9,604 nt of DNA from Gemmatimonadota bacterium (GCA_026991065.1 JALXCG010000890.1:1-9604); one strand, 5' to 3'; positions 1-6,745 are shown, counted from the stretch's first letter. Numbers and translations are program-made. Notes: generated from the letters alone by a model not told the origin.

Positions 1-1
1 A

Positions 2-514
2 GTCGATGGAGCGATTGTTGGCGGCACGGTCACCGCCGGGCTGAACATCCACGCCCGCCAGATCGGTTCAAGCAGCGGCACGGACACCCAGATCACGCTC
101 AACCCTGTGCTGCGCTATCGACAGTCGCTGGCCGACCTTCAGGATGAGATCAAGCAACTGAAGGCCAATTGGAAAAAGTTGGAAAGACTCTCTTTTCGAC
201 TCCAACCCCGCGGCACTCTTGGTGGAGATGATGCGCCCGCCTCGCCCGAGTTGGCTCGGGTTGCCGCCGAACAGTCCCTGGTCGGTCGCAAGCTCAAGCA
301 ACTAATGGAGACGCGAGTTCGGCTCCTGCGTGCGGCGCAGGCTGAAACCGCGCAAGTGAAGGTGATCGTTGCAGAGACACTTCATCCGGGCACCTTCCTG
401 CGCATCGGTGATAGCGAAGCAGAGATCGTCTCTGCTCGGACATCCGTCCAGATCGAACTGGCTGCGGAGAGTGACGCCATTCACATTCGCCCCATCCCGG
501 AAACCGCCTCATGA
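2..514 (+). CDS. FapA/DUF342-family flagellar assembly protein, C-terminal part (5' end outside window)
   Basis: The reading frame is open from base 2 to the TGA at 512-514, giving 170 visible residues; the start lies upstream of the window. The first ~35 residues (VDGAIVGGTVTAG..., then an IGS-SSGTDTQI stretch) look like the end of the repetitive beta-strand domain of DUF342/FapA proteins. From about residue 38 follows a charged, leucine-rich probable coiled coil (LRYRQ...DEIKQLKANWKKLE), broken near residues 65-80 by a Gly/Pro-rich loop and resuming to about residue 115. The tail (HPGTFLRIGDSEAEI, then a short beta-like end) also matches the usual DUF342 C-terminus. FapA-type proteins are cytoplasmic and occur in polar flagellar clusters, with reported roles in placing flagellar assembly; the exact biochemical role is not settled. 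The stop overlaps the next start as ATGA, so the two genes are probably translationally coupled. Family is fairly sure; function here is inferred from the neighbours. Confidence 0.82.
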   Translation, partial: VDGAIVGGTVTAGLNIHARQIGSSSGTDTQITLNPVLRYRQSLADLQDEIKQLKANWKKLERLSFRLQPRGTLGGDDAPASPELARVAAEQSLVGRKLKQLMETRVRLLRAAQAETAQVKVIVAETLHPGTFLRIGDSEAEIVSARTSVQIELAAESDAIHIRPIPETAS

Positions 515-1626
515 CCACGACTGAGAATCCCCGCAACCTCGAAGCACTGAGCCACGAGACCGCACGCATGCTGGATTCTCTGGACCCATCCGGATCACTT
601 GACGCGGAATCGTTCCGCGGCCTGGTCCGACTTCTCGCCGCACCCCGGGAAGAGGTCGATCCGGTTCAGGAGAGGCGTCTCAAACGACTCCTGCTCGCTT
701 TCTTTCGCGCCCTCAATGAGCATGACGCGCTGGAATATGAAACCCTGCTGCAAATCATCGACCGTGAGATCCCATTTCACGGCGTGACGCTCTTCCAAAA
801 ATGCGGCCAAGGTCCGGATCTTTCGGTCGTTTACCGAAACGGTCCGGTCGTTGACCTGCTCGACCGCTTCGGTTTCGGAGGTGGCGCGGGTTTCAGTTCC
901 TGGGTAGCGCGGCACAAAAAACAGATCCTCCTGACCAACATCCATACCAACCCCGAGCACTCCAAGTCCTATGTGCGCAGTTTCGTTTCAGTGGCACTCC
1001 CCCATCGGGAGCAGATCATCGGTGTGCTCAATCTTTCGCACACCCTGCGCGACGCCTTCGACGAAAGTGACCTGGCTCTGCTGAAAAGTGCCGCCGCGCC
1101 AATTGCGTCAATCCTCGTCCGACTCCGGAAGAAGCAGCGCCGAATTGGCGCGTTGGGCAAAGACAATCTCACCGGGCTTCTCGATGAACGCAGCATCGAA
1201 CGCTACCTGCGCGAGGAGTTTCATCATTCGCGCCGGCACCAGTCGCCGCTCTCGGTAGCCGTCTTGACCGTCCACAGCATCGACGCAGTGTGCGACCAGG
1301 TGGGGGAACATGAAGCGGAACGTGCGCTGGCGGAGGTCGGCCGCGTGATCCGCCAGCATTTGACCACCAACCAACGGGCCGGCCGCGGCATTGACTACAG
1401 TTTTATCGTGGTTCTTCCCGGCTTGGGTCGACGCGAGGCGCGCCGTTTGGTCGAGAGGTGTGCACGGGCGGTCGCCCTGGTCCCGATCGACCGGGGTCCA
1501 GCGCTCGCCGCCTGCGCCGGTATTGCCGAAATTCGCCCGGATGATCAGGCGTTCTCGGTGCTGATCGAGCGCGCGGCCGATGCCGCCAAGTTGGGACGCC
1601 GAGAGTCAGCCGTGGTTACGGTCTGA
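511..1626 (+). CDS. GAF domain protein with degenerate GGDEF domain
   Basis: This is a 371-residue cytoplasmic protein with no signal peptide or membrane segment. The N-terminal ~70 residues are helical-looking. Residues ~75-205 resemble a GAF sensor domain: GFGGGAGFSSWVARHKK, then ILLTNIHTN, and IIGVLNLSH near the end. Residues ~215-365 align with a GGDEF domain, starting at DNLTGLLDER (D218). The catalytic signature is lost: GGDEF reads GIDYS (293-297); the first metal-binding Asp of the LDID region is Thr253; the usual substrate Asn is Cys261; and the RxxD inhibitory site aligns with LTTN (284-287). Diguanylate cyclase activity is therefore unlikely, and a binding or scaffold role is more plausible. 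The start ATG overlaps the upstream stop by 4 bp with little Shine-Dalgarno sequence, which suggests coupling. Place in a flagellar cluster hints at a role in flagellar assembly or regulation, but that is inference. Confidence 0.85.
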   Translation: MTTTENPRNLEALSHETARMLDSLDPSGSLDAESFRGLVRLLAAPREEVDPVQERRLKRLLLAFFRALNEHDALEYETLLQIIDREIPFHGVTLFQKCGQGPDLSVVYRNGPVVDLLDRFGFGGGAGFSSWVARHKKQILLTNIHTNPEHSKSYVRSFVSVALPHREQIIGVLNLSHTLRDAFDESDLALLKSAAAPIASILVRLRKKQRRIGALGKDNLTGLLDERSIERYLREEFHHSRRHQSPLSVAVLTVHSIDAVCDQVGEHEAERALAEVGRVIRQHLTTNQRAGRGIDYSFIVVLPGLGRREARRLVERCARAVALVPIDRGPALAACAGIAEIRPDDQAFSVLIERAADAAKLGRRESAVVTV

Positions 1627-1737
1627 CCGAAACCAACCGGATGAGCACCCGGCACGCCTTGCCGCCGAAACCGGAAGTTCCTGCCGTCCCTCCCCTCTCC
1701 GCGTGCATGCGTTGTTGCAAGACAGCATCTTACGGCC

Positions 1738-1750
1738 CCATTGGCAATGG
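1738..1750. repeat. Perfect inverted repeat ending on the -24 promoter element
   Basis: CCATTG-G-CAATGG is a perfect 6+1+6 palindrome. Its right arm ends exactly on the GG of the sigma-54 -24 box. A protein bound here would compete with or position RNA polymerase. A related partial copy, ATTGGAATG, lies just past the -12 element at 1764-1772. That it is an operator is inferred only from symmetry and position. Confidence 0.45.
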
Positions 1751-1763
1751 CACGCCGCTTGCT
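1748..1763 (+). promoter_or_regulatory. Sigma-54 (RpoN) -24/-12 promoter for the flgF operon
   Basis: The sequence TGGCACG-CCGC-TTGCT matches the sigma-54 consensus TGGCACG-N4-TTGCW at every fixed position. The invariant GG (1749-1750) and GC (1761-1762) are exactly 10 nt apart. Transcription would start near 1773-1774, about 66 nt before the chosen flgF start. Sigma-54 control of rod, ring and hook genes by a flagellar enhancer-binding protein is well known in many polar-flagellated bacteria. The site falls in the one real intergenic gap, which argues against a chance match. Confidence 0.88.
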
Positions 1764-1828
1764 ATTGGAATGATCCGCACGCCCAACGGTAGCCCCTTGG
1801 AAGAGGGCAATGACTCTTTCGCGGCTAC

Positions 1829-1833
1829 GGAGA
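1829..1833 (+). promoter_or_regulatory. Ribosome binding site supporting the flgF start at 1840
   Basis: GGAGA lies with normal spacing (7 nt from GGAG) before the ATG at 1840. An upstream in-frame ATG at 1810 also has purine-rich sequence before it (GGAAGAGGG, 1799-1807), so the spacing alone does not settle the start. Protein similarity does: FlgF proteins begin close to the position encoded at 1840. Confidence 0.65.
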
Positions 1834-1839
1834 TTCTGC

Positions 1840-2577
1840 ATGATCGTCAAAGGCATTCGACACCTCGCTCTCTCTCTGGTGCCGCGGATCCATCAGCAGG
1901 AGATCGTCTCGAACAATCTCGCCAATCTGAACTCCGCGGGCTATAAGAAGGATCGTCTCTTCACCGAGGTTCTGCGCCAGGCGGGAGATTCGCCGGCACC
2001 GGACGACGAGGGATTGGCCCTGGGGGAGACAATTCGCACCGATTTTCGCCAGGGTGGTCTGGAACGAACCGGGGCGCCGCTGGATATCGCTCTCAACGGC
2101 CCGGGATTCCTGATGGTGCAGGGGCGGGATGGGGAACTGTTGACGCGCGGCGGATCGTTCTTTCGCAACAGCTCCGGCGAGATTGTCAATGCTGCCGGGG
2201 AGGCGCTCCTGGGTGGCGGCGGGGCGATCGCGATCCCGCCCTCCGCCGGCAAGCTGACCATCGGCGCGGATGGCAGCGTATCCGCCGACGGAGCGGTCCT
2301 GGATCAACTGCGGGTGGTTCGCGTGAGCGATGAGAATCAGCTACAGAAACTCGGCGGGGGGAGATTTCGCAATGTCGCGGGAGCAATCACGGCCGAGACC
2401 GCAACCGGGACCGAGGTGCGCCAGGGATTCCTTGAGGGATCCAACGCCAACGGTGTCGAGGAGATGACGCGAATGATGTCGCTCTTTCGCGCCTACGAAG
2501 CATCGGAGCGGGCGATCGAGATGCAAGGCAAGACAGTGGATACCGCGATCGGCCGCATCGGCCGCGTGAACGGTTGA
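1840..2577 (+). CDS. flgF: Flagellar basal-body rod protein FlgF
   Basis: A 245-residue proximal rod protein, exported through the flagellar type III apparatus and polymerised between the MS ring and the distal rod. The N-terminus has the family helix and signature NNLAN (25-29) followed by SAGYKKD. The C-terminus has RQGFLEGSN and then VEEMTRMMSLFRAYEASERAI from V206, the classic C-terminal helix of the rod/hook family. The middle carries the usual DIALNGPGFLMV and LTRGGSF beta-rich segments. The start at 1840 is preferred over the ATG at 1810 because the longer form adds a ten-residue arginine-rich extension with a cysteine, unlike family members and unlike the cysteine-free rod proteins here. 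FlgF and FlgG resemble each other, and flgF precedes flgG as in most bacteria. This is the first gene after the sigma-54 promoter. Confidence 0.93.
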   Translation: MIVKGIRHLALSLVPRIHQQEIVSNNLANLNSAGYKKDRLFTEVLRQAGDSPAPDDEGLALGETIRTDFRQGGLERTGAPLDIALNGPGFLMVQGRDGELLTRGGSFFRNSSGEIVNAAGEALLGGGGAIAIPPSAGKLTIGADGSVSADGAVLDQLRVVRVSDENQLQKLGGGRFRNVAGAITAETATGTEVRQGFLEGSNANGVEEMTRMMSLFRAYEASERAIEMQGKTVDTAIGRIGRVNG

Positions 2578-2619
2578 GCAAACCGCACAACCCCCAAGAG
2601 CTAGGACGAGAGCCCCCAG

Positions 2620-2627
2620 AAGGAGAG
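2620..2627 (+). promoter_or_regulatory. Ribosome binding site of flgG
   Basis: AAGGAGAG is a strong Shine-Dalgarno match, with GGAG ending 6 nt before the ATG at 2632. It is the best ribosome binding site in the window, which fits the larger number of FlgG subunits (about 26) compared with FlgF (about 5) in known rods. Confidence 0.75.
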
Positions 2628-2631
2628 ACCA

Positions 2632-3417
2632 ATGTTCAACGCCATGCACACCGCGGCAACCGGGATGTTCGCGCAGGAGCGCCAAATCGACACCATTTCC
2701 AACAACCTGGCGAATGTCAACACGACCGCTTTCAAACGCACCTCCATGGAGTTTCAGGATCTGATCTATCAGCGCCTGCAGGAAGCCGGCGCCACCCTTT
2801 ACCGAGGGGTGGAAACACCCGTGCAGTTGGAGGTGGGACACGGTACGGCGGTGGTTGCCTCGAACCGCCTGTTCAGTCAGGGAGACCTGGTGGAGACACG
2901 CAATCCGCTTGATGTCGTGATTGAGGGAGATGGGTTTCTGCAGGTCCGCATGCCGGACGGCGACCTGGCCTACACCCGCGACGGTAGTCTGAAGCTCTCC
3001 GCCGATGGCACGTTGGTCACCTCGTCAGGTTTCCGGGTCGCCCCCGATATTGTGGTTCCGGAGGACGCCGCCAGCATTGCGATCTCCGCCGATGGGGTGG
3101 TGCAGGCGTTCCTCAATGACGAAGAGCTGCCGGTAGACCTGGGCGAGTTGGTGCTCGCCCGATTCATCAACCCCAATGGGCTCGCGGCGGTGGGGCGCAA
3201 CCTCTTCCGCCGCACCGCAGCTTCCGGCGAGCCACTGCTGGCAACTCCAGGCACGCAAGGAGTCGGGACTCTGCGGCAGGGCTTCGTTGAAGCTTCCAAT
3301 GTTGAAGTGGTGAGCGAAATGGTCAACATGATCATGGCCCAGCGCGCCTACGAAATCTCATCCAAGGCGATTCAGACCTCCGACGAGATGCTGCAGTTGG
3401 CAAACAACCTGCGCTGA
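2632..3417 (+). CDS. flgG: Flagellar distal rod protein FlgG
   Basis: A 261-residue protein, essentially the usual FlgG length (260 in enterobacteria). FlgG builds the distal rod that crosses the periplasm and passes through the P and L rings. The N-terminus shows MFNAMHTAATGMFAQERQ with the NNLANVNT signature (N24 onward) and then FKRTSMEFQDL, typical of FlgG. The core has PLDVVIEGDGFLQV and AYTRDGSLKLSADGTLVTSSG. The C-terminus has RQGFVEASNVEVVSEMVNMIMAQRAYE (ending near residue 241) and the ANNLR end found in FlgG. There are no cysteines. The gene lies 54 bp after flgF and 13 bp before flgA. Identification is very secure. Confidence 0.96.
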   Translation: MFNAMHTAATGMFAQERQIDTISNNLANVNTTAFKRTSMEFQDLIYQRLQEAGATLYRGVETPVQLEVGHGTAVVASNRLFSQGDLVETRNPLDVVIEGDGFLQVRMPDGDLAYTRDGSLKLSADGTLVTSSGFRVAPDIVVPEDAASIAISADGVVQAFLNDEELPVDLGELVLARFINPNGLAAVGRNLFRRTAASGEPLLATPGTQGVGTLRQGFVEASNVEVVSEMVNMIMAQRAYEISSKAIQTSDEMLQLANNLR

Positions 3418-3430
3418 TTTGGACGATAAG

Positions 3431-4135
3431 ATGCGGCGAATCCCACTGCTCCACGGCTGTGCACCGGTTGCCATCGGGATCGGCTGCGCGATTTTCGGCA
3501 TGACGCCGCTGTCCGCGACTGAGATTCCCGGTGAGGTGATCGCCGCACAGGCGGAAGCCTGCATCGACTCGCTCGCGGCGGACGCGAAAATCCTGGATCG
3601 AAGCGTGGAGTGCACTTCCATTCCACGCTCCCGCCAGGTTCCGTGTGGCCGGCTGCACACGCAGTCTCTGGCTCCTCTGGCCGGTCCCGGTCTCTACATG
3701 GTTCGCCTGCTGGACTGCGAAGAGCGCGCCGTAGCGACCGTCGCGGTGCGCCTGGAGGCGTTCGCAAACCTGCTCTGTGCCACTACCGACATTGCCCACG
3801 GCGCGCCGCTGGCGACGGACAACACCGCACCACGACGAACCCGCCTGGATCCCCGTGGATTGCCCGAGCTGCCGGCTGATAAGCGCTTTCGCGCCCGCCG
3901 CCGCCTTGTCGCCGGCACGCTCATTCGTAGCTGCGATATCGAGCCGATTCCGGAGATTCTCGCGGGTGACCGGGTCAGCGCCTATCTGGAGCGTGGCGGG
4001 CTGCGCATCGCCATCTCCGGGCGGGCCCTGGAAGACGGCGTCCAGGGCGAACTCTTCATGATCCATGACCCTGCCACCCGGCGCGCACTGCGAGCCCGAG
4101 TGCTGGGACCCGGAAAAGCCCGATTGGAGCCATGA
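3431..4135 (+). CDS. flgA: Flagellar P-ring assembly chaperone FlgA
   Basis: A 234-residue periplasmic protein that assists polymerisation of FlgI into the P ring. The N-terminus (MRRIPLLHG, then a hydrophobic stretch ending near LSA) looks like a Sec signal peptide cleaved around residue 33. The C-terminal part, from about LVAGTLI (159-165) to the end, is the SAF-type domain typical of FlgA: GTLIRSCDI, then AGDRVSAYLERGGLRIAISGRAL and a final beta strand. The N-terminal half is divergent. The mature protein has six cysteines, unlike the other flg products here. A TTG at 3419 would add four residues, but the ATG at 3431 puts the signal-peptide charge at the very N-terminus. The stop TGA directly abuts the flgH ATG. 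C10 follows HG, but this is too close to the start and a poor lipobox. Confidence 0.88.
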   Translation: MRRIPLLHGCAPVAIGIGCAIFGMTPLSATEIPGEVIAAQAEACIDSLAADAKILDRSVECTSIPRSRQVPCGRLHTQSLAPLAGPGLYMVRLLDCEERAVATVAVRLEAFANLLCATTDIAHGAPLATDNTAPRRTRLDPRGLPELPADKRFRARRRLVAGTLIRSCDIEPIPEILAGDRVSAYLERGGLRIAISGRALEDGVQGELFMIHDPATRRALRARVLGPGKARLEP

Positions 4136-4705
4136 ATGCGAACACCAACTCCTGCTCTCCTCCTCCTGCTGCTGCTGCTCGCTCCGCTCAAGGGAAGCGC
4201 CTCCGACACCTCCCTCTTTGCTGATCAGCGGGCGTTTCAGGTCAGCGATATCATCACCATTCGGGTCATCGAGTCGGCCGTCGCCGACCAATCCGCCAAT
4301 ACCAAGAGCAACCAGTCCGCATCCTTCAAGGCCAATGGCGGGCCGGGAACCGGATTCTTCTCCAGCATCCCGCTTTTTGGAGTTTCCGGCAGCGGCGCAA
4401 ACGATTTCGACGGCAGCGGTCAGACCAGCCGCTCGGGAAGTCTGAGCACCAACATCACCGCGCGTGTCATCGAGGTATTGCCCAACGGCAATCTACTGAT
4501 CGAGGGAAATCGCGTGGTCGCCATCAATCAGGAGGAAGAGGTGGTCTCGATCGAAGGCATCGTCCGCCCGAAGGACATCGACGCAGACAACACCATTCTC
4601 TCCACCTACATCGCCGATGCCCGAATCTCCTACAAAGGCTCCGGACCGGTCGCCGGCGGTGCCAAGCAGGGGGTCTTGTCACGCTTTCTAGGGTGGATCT
4701 TCTGA
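4136..4705 (+). CDS. flgH: Flagellar L-ring protein FlgH (no lipobox cysteine)
   Basis: A 189-residue outer-membrane L-ring subunit. The family core is plain: SLFADQRAFQVSDIITIRVIES, a gly/ser-rich middle, SLSTNITARVIEVLPNGNLLIEGNR, then EGIVRPKDIDADNTILSTYIADARISYKG and the C-terminal GWIF. The signal peptide has eight leucines in a row (residues 8-15). FlgH is usually a lipoprotein, but this protein has no cysteine at all; the likely cleavage is a signal peptidase I site near GSA-SD. An in-frame TGA immediately upstream (the flgA stop) rules out a longer start. GGAG at 4126-4129, 6 nt before the ATG, is the ribosome binding site. The stop overlaps the flgI start as TGATG. Confidence 0.94.
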   Translation: MRTPTPALLLLLLLLAPLKGSASDTSLFADQRAFQVSDIITIRVIESAVADQSANTKSNQSASFKANGGPGTGFFSSIPLFGVSGSGANDFDGSGQTSRSGSLSTNITARVIEVLPNGNLLIEGNRVVAINQEEEVVSIEGIVRPKDIDADNTILSTYIADARISYKGSGPVAGGAKQGVLSRFLGWIF

Positions 4706-5841
4706 TGTTTCGCCACACTCGCTCCCTGATCATCGCGTTTCTCACCGCGCCTCTTCTCGTCGCCACGATCGGCATGGGGGAAGCGGTCGGCGCCGTTCGG
4801 ATCAAAGACGTCGCGACGGTTCACGAAGAGGGACATGTGCAGCTGATCGGCTACGGCCTGGTCGCCGGTCTCTCCGGAACCGGCGATGGCACCACCACTC
4901 AATTCACGGTGCAATCTCTCGGCAATATGTTGGAGAAGCTCGGTATCAATGTGGACTCCGACCGGGTCCGCGTGCGCAATGTCGCGGCGGTCATCGCCAC
5001 CGCGGATGTGCCGGCACATGCTCGTCCCGGCTACCGCGCCGATATCACGGTCTCGGCCCTCGGTGATGCGCGTTCGCTGCGTGGCGGAACACTCATATTG
5101 ACCCAGCTATTGGGACCCGATGGCGAGTTGGTCGGCTCGGCACAAGGCCCTGTGGTCGTCGGCGGTTTCAGTGTCAACGCCGGCAACCACGGCAGCATGC
5201 AGAAGAATGTGGCGACTGTCGGTCGAGTGGTCGGGGGCGCAATGATCACTCGGCCACCTCTTCCCGACGCACCACCACCGGAGTTTATCGCCATCGACCT
5301 GCACCAGCCGGACTATGCATCGGCGCAACACCTGGCCGCCGCGGTCAACAAGGCATTGAAGAGCAGCGACGCCGCCCATGCCACAACCGCCGGACGCATC
5401 GAAGTCGCGGTGACCGAGGAGTTGCGCAAGCAACCCGGAGCAGTGGTTGATTTCGTCGCCACCATTGAGACCGTCGAGTTCGAGGATGATCAGGCCGCCC
5501 GTGTTGTGGTGGATGAACGCACCGGCACCGTTGTGGTCGGAGCCAATGTGCGACTGGCCAGCGCTGCGGTGAGCCACGGCAGTCTGTCGATCGAGATCCG
5601 CGATCAGACACTGGTCTCCCAGCCGGGAGCCTTCTCCTCCGGCCAGACGGTGGTTGCCGATCAAGTCGATGCCTCGGTTACCGAAGAGAGCGGAACCATG
5701 GTCGAGATGCGGGAGGCAGTCACAGTTCAAGATGTGGTGCAGGCACTCAACGACCTTGGGGCGTCCAGTCGCGATCTGATCAACATTCTGCAAGCATTGC
5801 ACCGCGCGGGGGCCCTCAAGGCCGAGTTGGTGGTGCTCTGA
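4705..5841 (+). CDS. flgI: Flagellar P-ring protein FlgI
   Basis: A 378-residue periplasmic protein, near the usual ~365, forming the P ring around the rod in the peptidoglycan layer. The signal peptide ends near AVGA, giving a mature start VRIKDVA, as in family members. Hallmarks follow: QLIGYGLVAGLSGTGDGT, a block with NVAAVIATADVPAHARPG, then VSALGDARSLRGGTLILTQLLGPDGE and VGGFSVNAG, and the C-terminal VQDVVQALNDLGASSRDLINILQAL. The E. coli FlgI disulfide is absent because the protein has no cysteine. The ATG at 4705 is preferred over the in-frame GTG at 4693, as it overlaps the flgH stop by one base and places the charged n-region correctly. It overlaps flgJ in the same way. Confidence 0.96.
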   Translation: MFRHTRSLIIAFLTAPLLVATIGMGEAVGAVRIKDVATVHEEGHVQLIGYGLVAGLSGTGDGTTTQFTVQSLGNMLEKLGINVDSDRVRVRNVAAVIATADVPAHARPGYRADITVSALGDARSLRGGTLILTQLLGPDGELVGSAQGPVVVGGFSVNAGNHGSMQKNVATVGRVVGGAMITRPPLPDAPPPEFIAIDLHQPDYASAQHLAAAVNKALKSSDAAHATTAGRIEVAVTEELRKQPGAVVDFVATIETVEFEDDQAARVVVDERTGTVVVGANVRLASAAVSHGSLSIEIRDQTLVSQPGAFSSGQTVVADQVDASVTEESGTMVEMREAVTVQDVVQALNDLGASSRDLINILQALHRAGALKAELVVL

Positions 5842-6731
5842 TGAACCCGATCGAGAATCGGGGAAGCGCGCGACCCATGGCGCTCAGAGGCCCGATGGCG
5901 GCGGAACAGATTCGCTTGCCGGCGGCCACGGATTCGGTCGAACCCGACGGCGCAGCGGAGCAGAGCGCCAAAGCGCAGCGGCGGGATCTCTATCGCAGCG
6001 CGGTCGAGTTCGAATCACTCTTGGTGCAGAAGATGCTACAGAGCATGCGCACGGCGACGAAGAACCTGGCCGGTGACTCAGCGGAACCGCCAGGCCGCTC
6101 CATGTATCAAGATATGGCCGACGCGGAGATCGCGCGGGCCATCGCCGCCGGCAACCGCGGCGGCTTGGCGGCCCAACTCTATCGCCAACTCAGTGGCGAG
6201 AACCCCGACCCCGATCTGGTGGCATCGGTGCGCCGTGGCCGCGCCCACTGGCCGGGCAGCAGTGCCTCCAACACGCCCCCGGTTCGTCCTCCTGTTGCTC
6301 GGTCGGAAGCACCGTCCCGGGGCCGGCTGCGCGCCCTGATTGCTCAAGCGGCGCGCCGCCACGGTGTGCCGCCAGGTTTGGCCGAAGCGGTCGCCGCTCA
6401 GGAGTCAAACTGGGATCCGGCCGCGGTTTCCTCCAAAGGCGCGATCGGCATCATGCAGTTGATGCCCGACACCGCCCGTGGGCTCGGCGTGAAGAATGCC
6501 CATGATCCCGTGGAAAACATCGAGGCCGGGGTCAGCTACCTGGCGTCGATGCTGGAGCGCTTCGATGATCAGGTGCCTTTGGCCCTGGCTGCGTACAACG
6601 CCGGCCCCGGAGCCGTGGCTCGGTATGGCGGAATCCCGCCCTTTGAGGAAACGCGTAACTATGTGTCACGCATAATGGATACCTGGAATCCATCGACGCC
6701 CCTCTCAACTCTGGGTGAAAAAAGACGATGA
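5841..6731 (+). CDS. flgJ: FlgJ: rod-binding domain fused to SLT lytic transglycosylase
   Basis: A 296-residue two-domain protein. Residues ~48-118 form the FlgJ rod-binding (rod-capping) domain: SAVEFESLLVQKMLQSMR, then YQDMADAEIARAIAAGNRGGLAAQLYRQL. A Pro/Ser-rich linker (~120-160) leads to a goose-lysozyme-like SLT domain (~162-285). This contains the motif AAQESNWDPAAVSSKGAIGIMQLMP with probable catalytic Glu188, and AYNAGPGAV at 251-259. The domain would cleave peptidoglycan glycan strands so the growing rod can pass. Enterobacterial FlgJ instead carries a GH73 glucosaminidase domain, so this is a different enzyme fused to the same anchor. There is no signal peptide, consistent with export by the flagellar apparatus. 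Start ATG overlaps the flgI stop by 1 bp (TGATG). Confidence 0.92.
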   Translation: MNPIENRGSARPMALRGPMAAEQIRLPAATDSVEPDGAAEQSAKAQRRDLYRSAVEFESLLVQKMLQSMRTATKNLAGDSAEPPGRSMYQDMADAEIARAIAAGNRGGLAAQLYRQLSGENPDPDLVASVRRGRAHWPGSSASNTPPVRPPVARSEAPSRGRLRALIAQAARRHGVPPGLAEAVAAQESNWDPAAVSSKGAIGIMQLMPDTARGLGVKNAHDPVENIEAGVSYLASMLERFDDQVPLALAAYNAGPGAVARYGGIPPFEETRNYVSRIMDTWNPSTPLSTLGEKRR

Positions 6732-6737
6732 AGAAAG

Positions 6738-6745
6738 AGAGGGAG
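6738..6745 (+). promoter_or_regulatory. Ribosome binding site fixing the flgN start at 6751
   Basis: AGAGGGAG ends 5 nt before the ATG at 6751. An in-frame GTG at 6715 would add 12 residues, mostly charged (KKDDEEREG), because it would translate this ribosome binding site. FlgN proteins do not show such an extension, so 6751 is preferred. Confidence 0.7.

Larger units (their letters stand above)
1627..1839 (+). other. Intergenic regulatory region upstream of flgF
   Basis: This is the only sizeable gap in the window. It holds the sigma-54 promoter (1748-1763) and a palindrome (1738-1750). It also has a 5-bp hairpin with a 5-nt loop (CGGCA 1650-1654 / TGCCG 1660-1664), which lacks a following T tract and so is not a convincing terminator. 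CCGAAACC occurs twice (1627-1634 and 1665-1672), 38 bp apart. A small GGAAGTTCC inverted repeat lies at 1673-1681. An activator for sigma-54 polymerase would often bind in the ~100 bp upstream of the promoter, but no known binding site can be named. Transcription from the promoter would leave a leader of roughly 66 nt before flgF. Confidence 0.6.

Noticed and set aside
991-1010. TGGCAC sequence resembling a second sigma-54 promoter
   Set aside because: It lies inside a coding region and has no GC dinucleotide at the required spacing.
1650-1664. Possible terminator after the GGDEF-like gene
   Set aside because: The stem is only 5 bp and no T tract follows.
1810-1839. Longer FlgF starting at ATG 1810
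   Set aside because: It has some purine-rich sequence upstream, but adds ten residues including a cysteine, which FlgF proteins lack; the start at 1840 has a well-spaced GGAGA.
3332-4291. Long minus-strand open frame (319 codons) opposite flgA
   Set aside because: It lies fully antisense to flgA and flanking ends of flgG and flgH, has a low-complexity Arg/Gly/Gln-rich composition, and resembles no family. It is a by-product of GC-rich codon use.
5107-5802. Minus-strand open frame (231 codons) opposite flgI
   Set aside because: It is entirely antisense to a secure FlgI gene and shows no recognisable motif or ribosome binding support.
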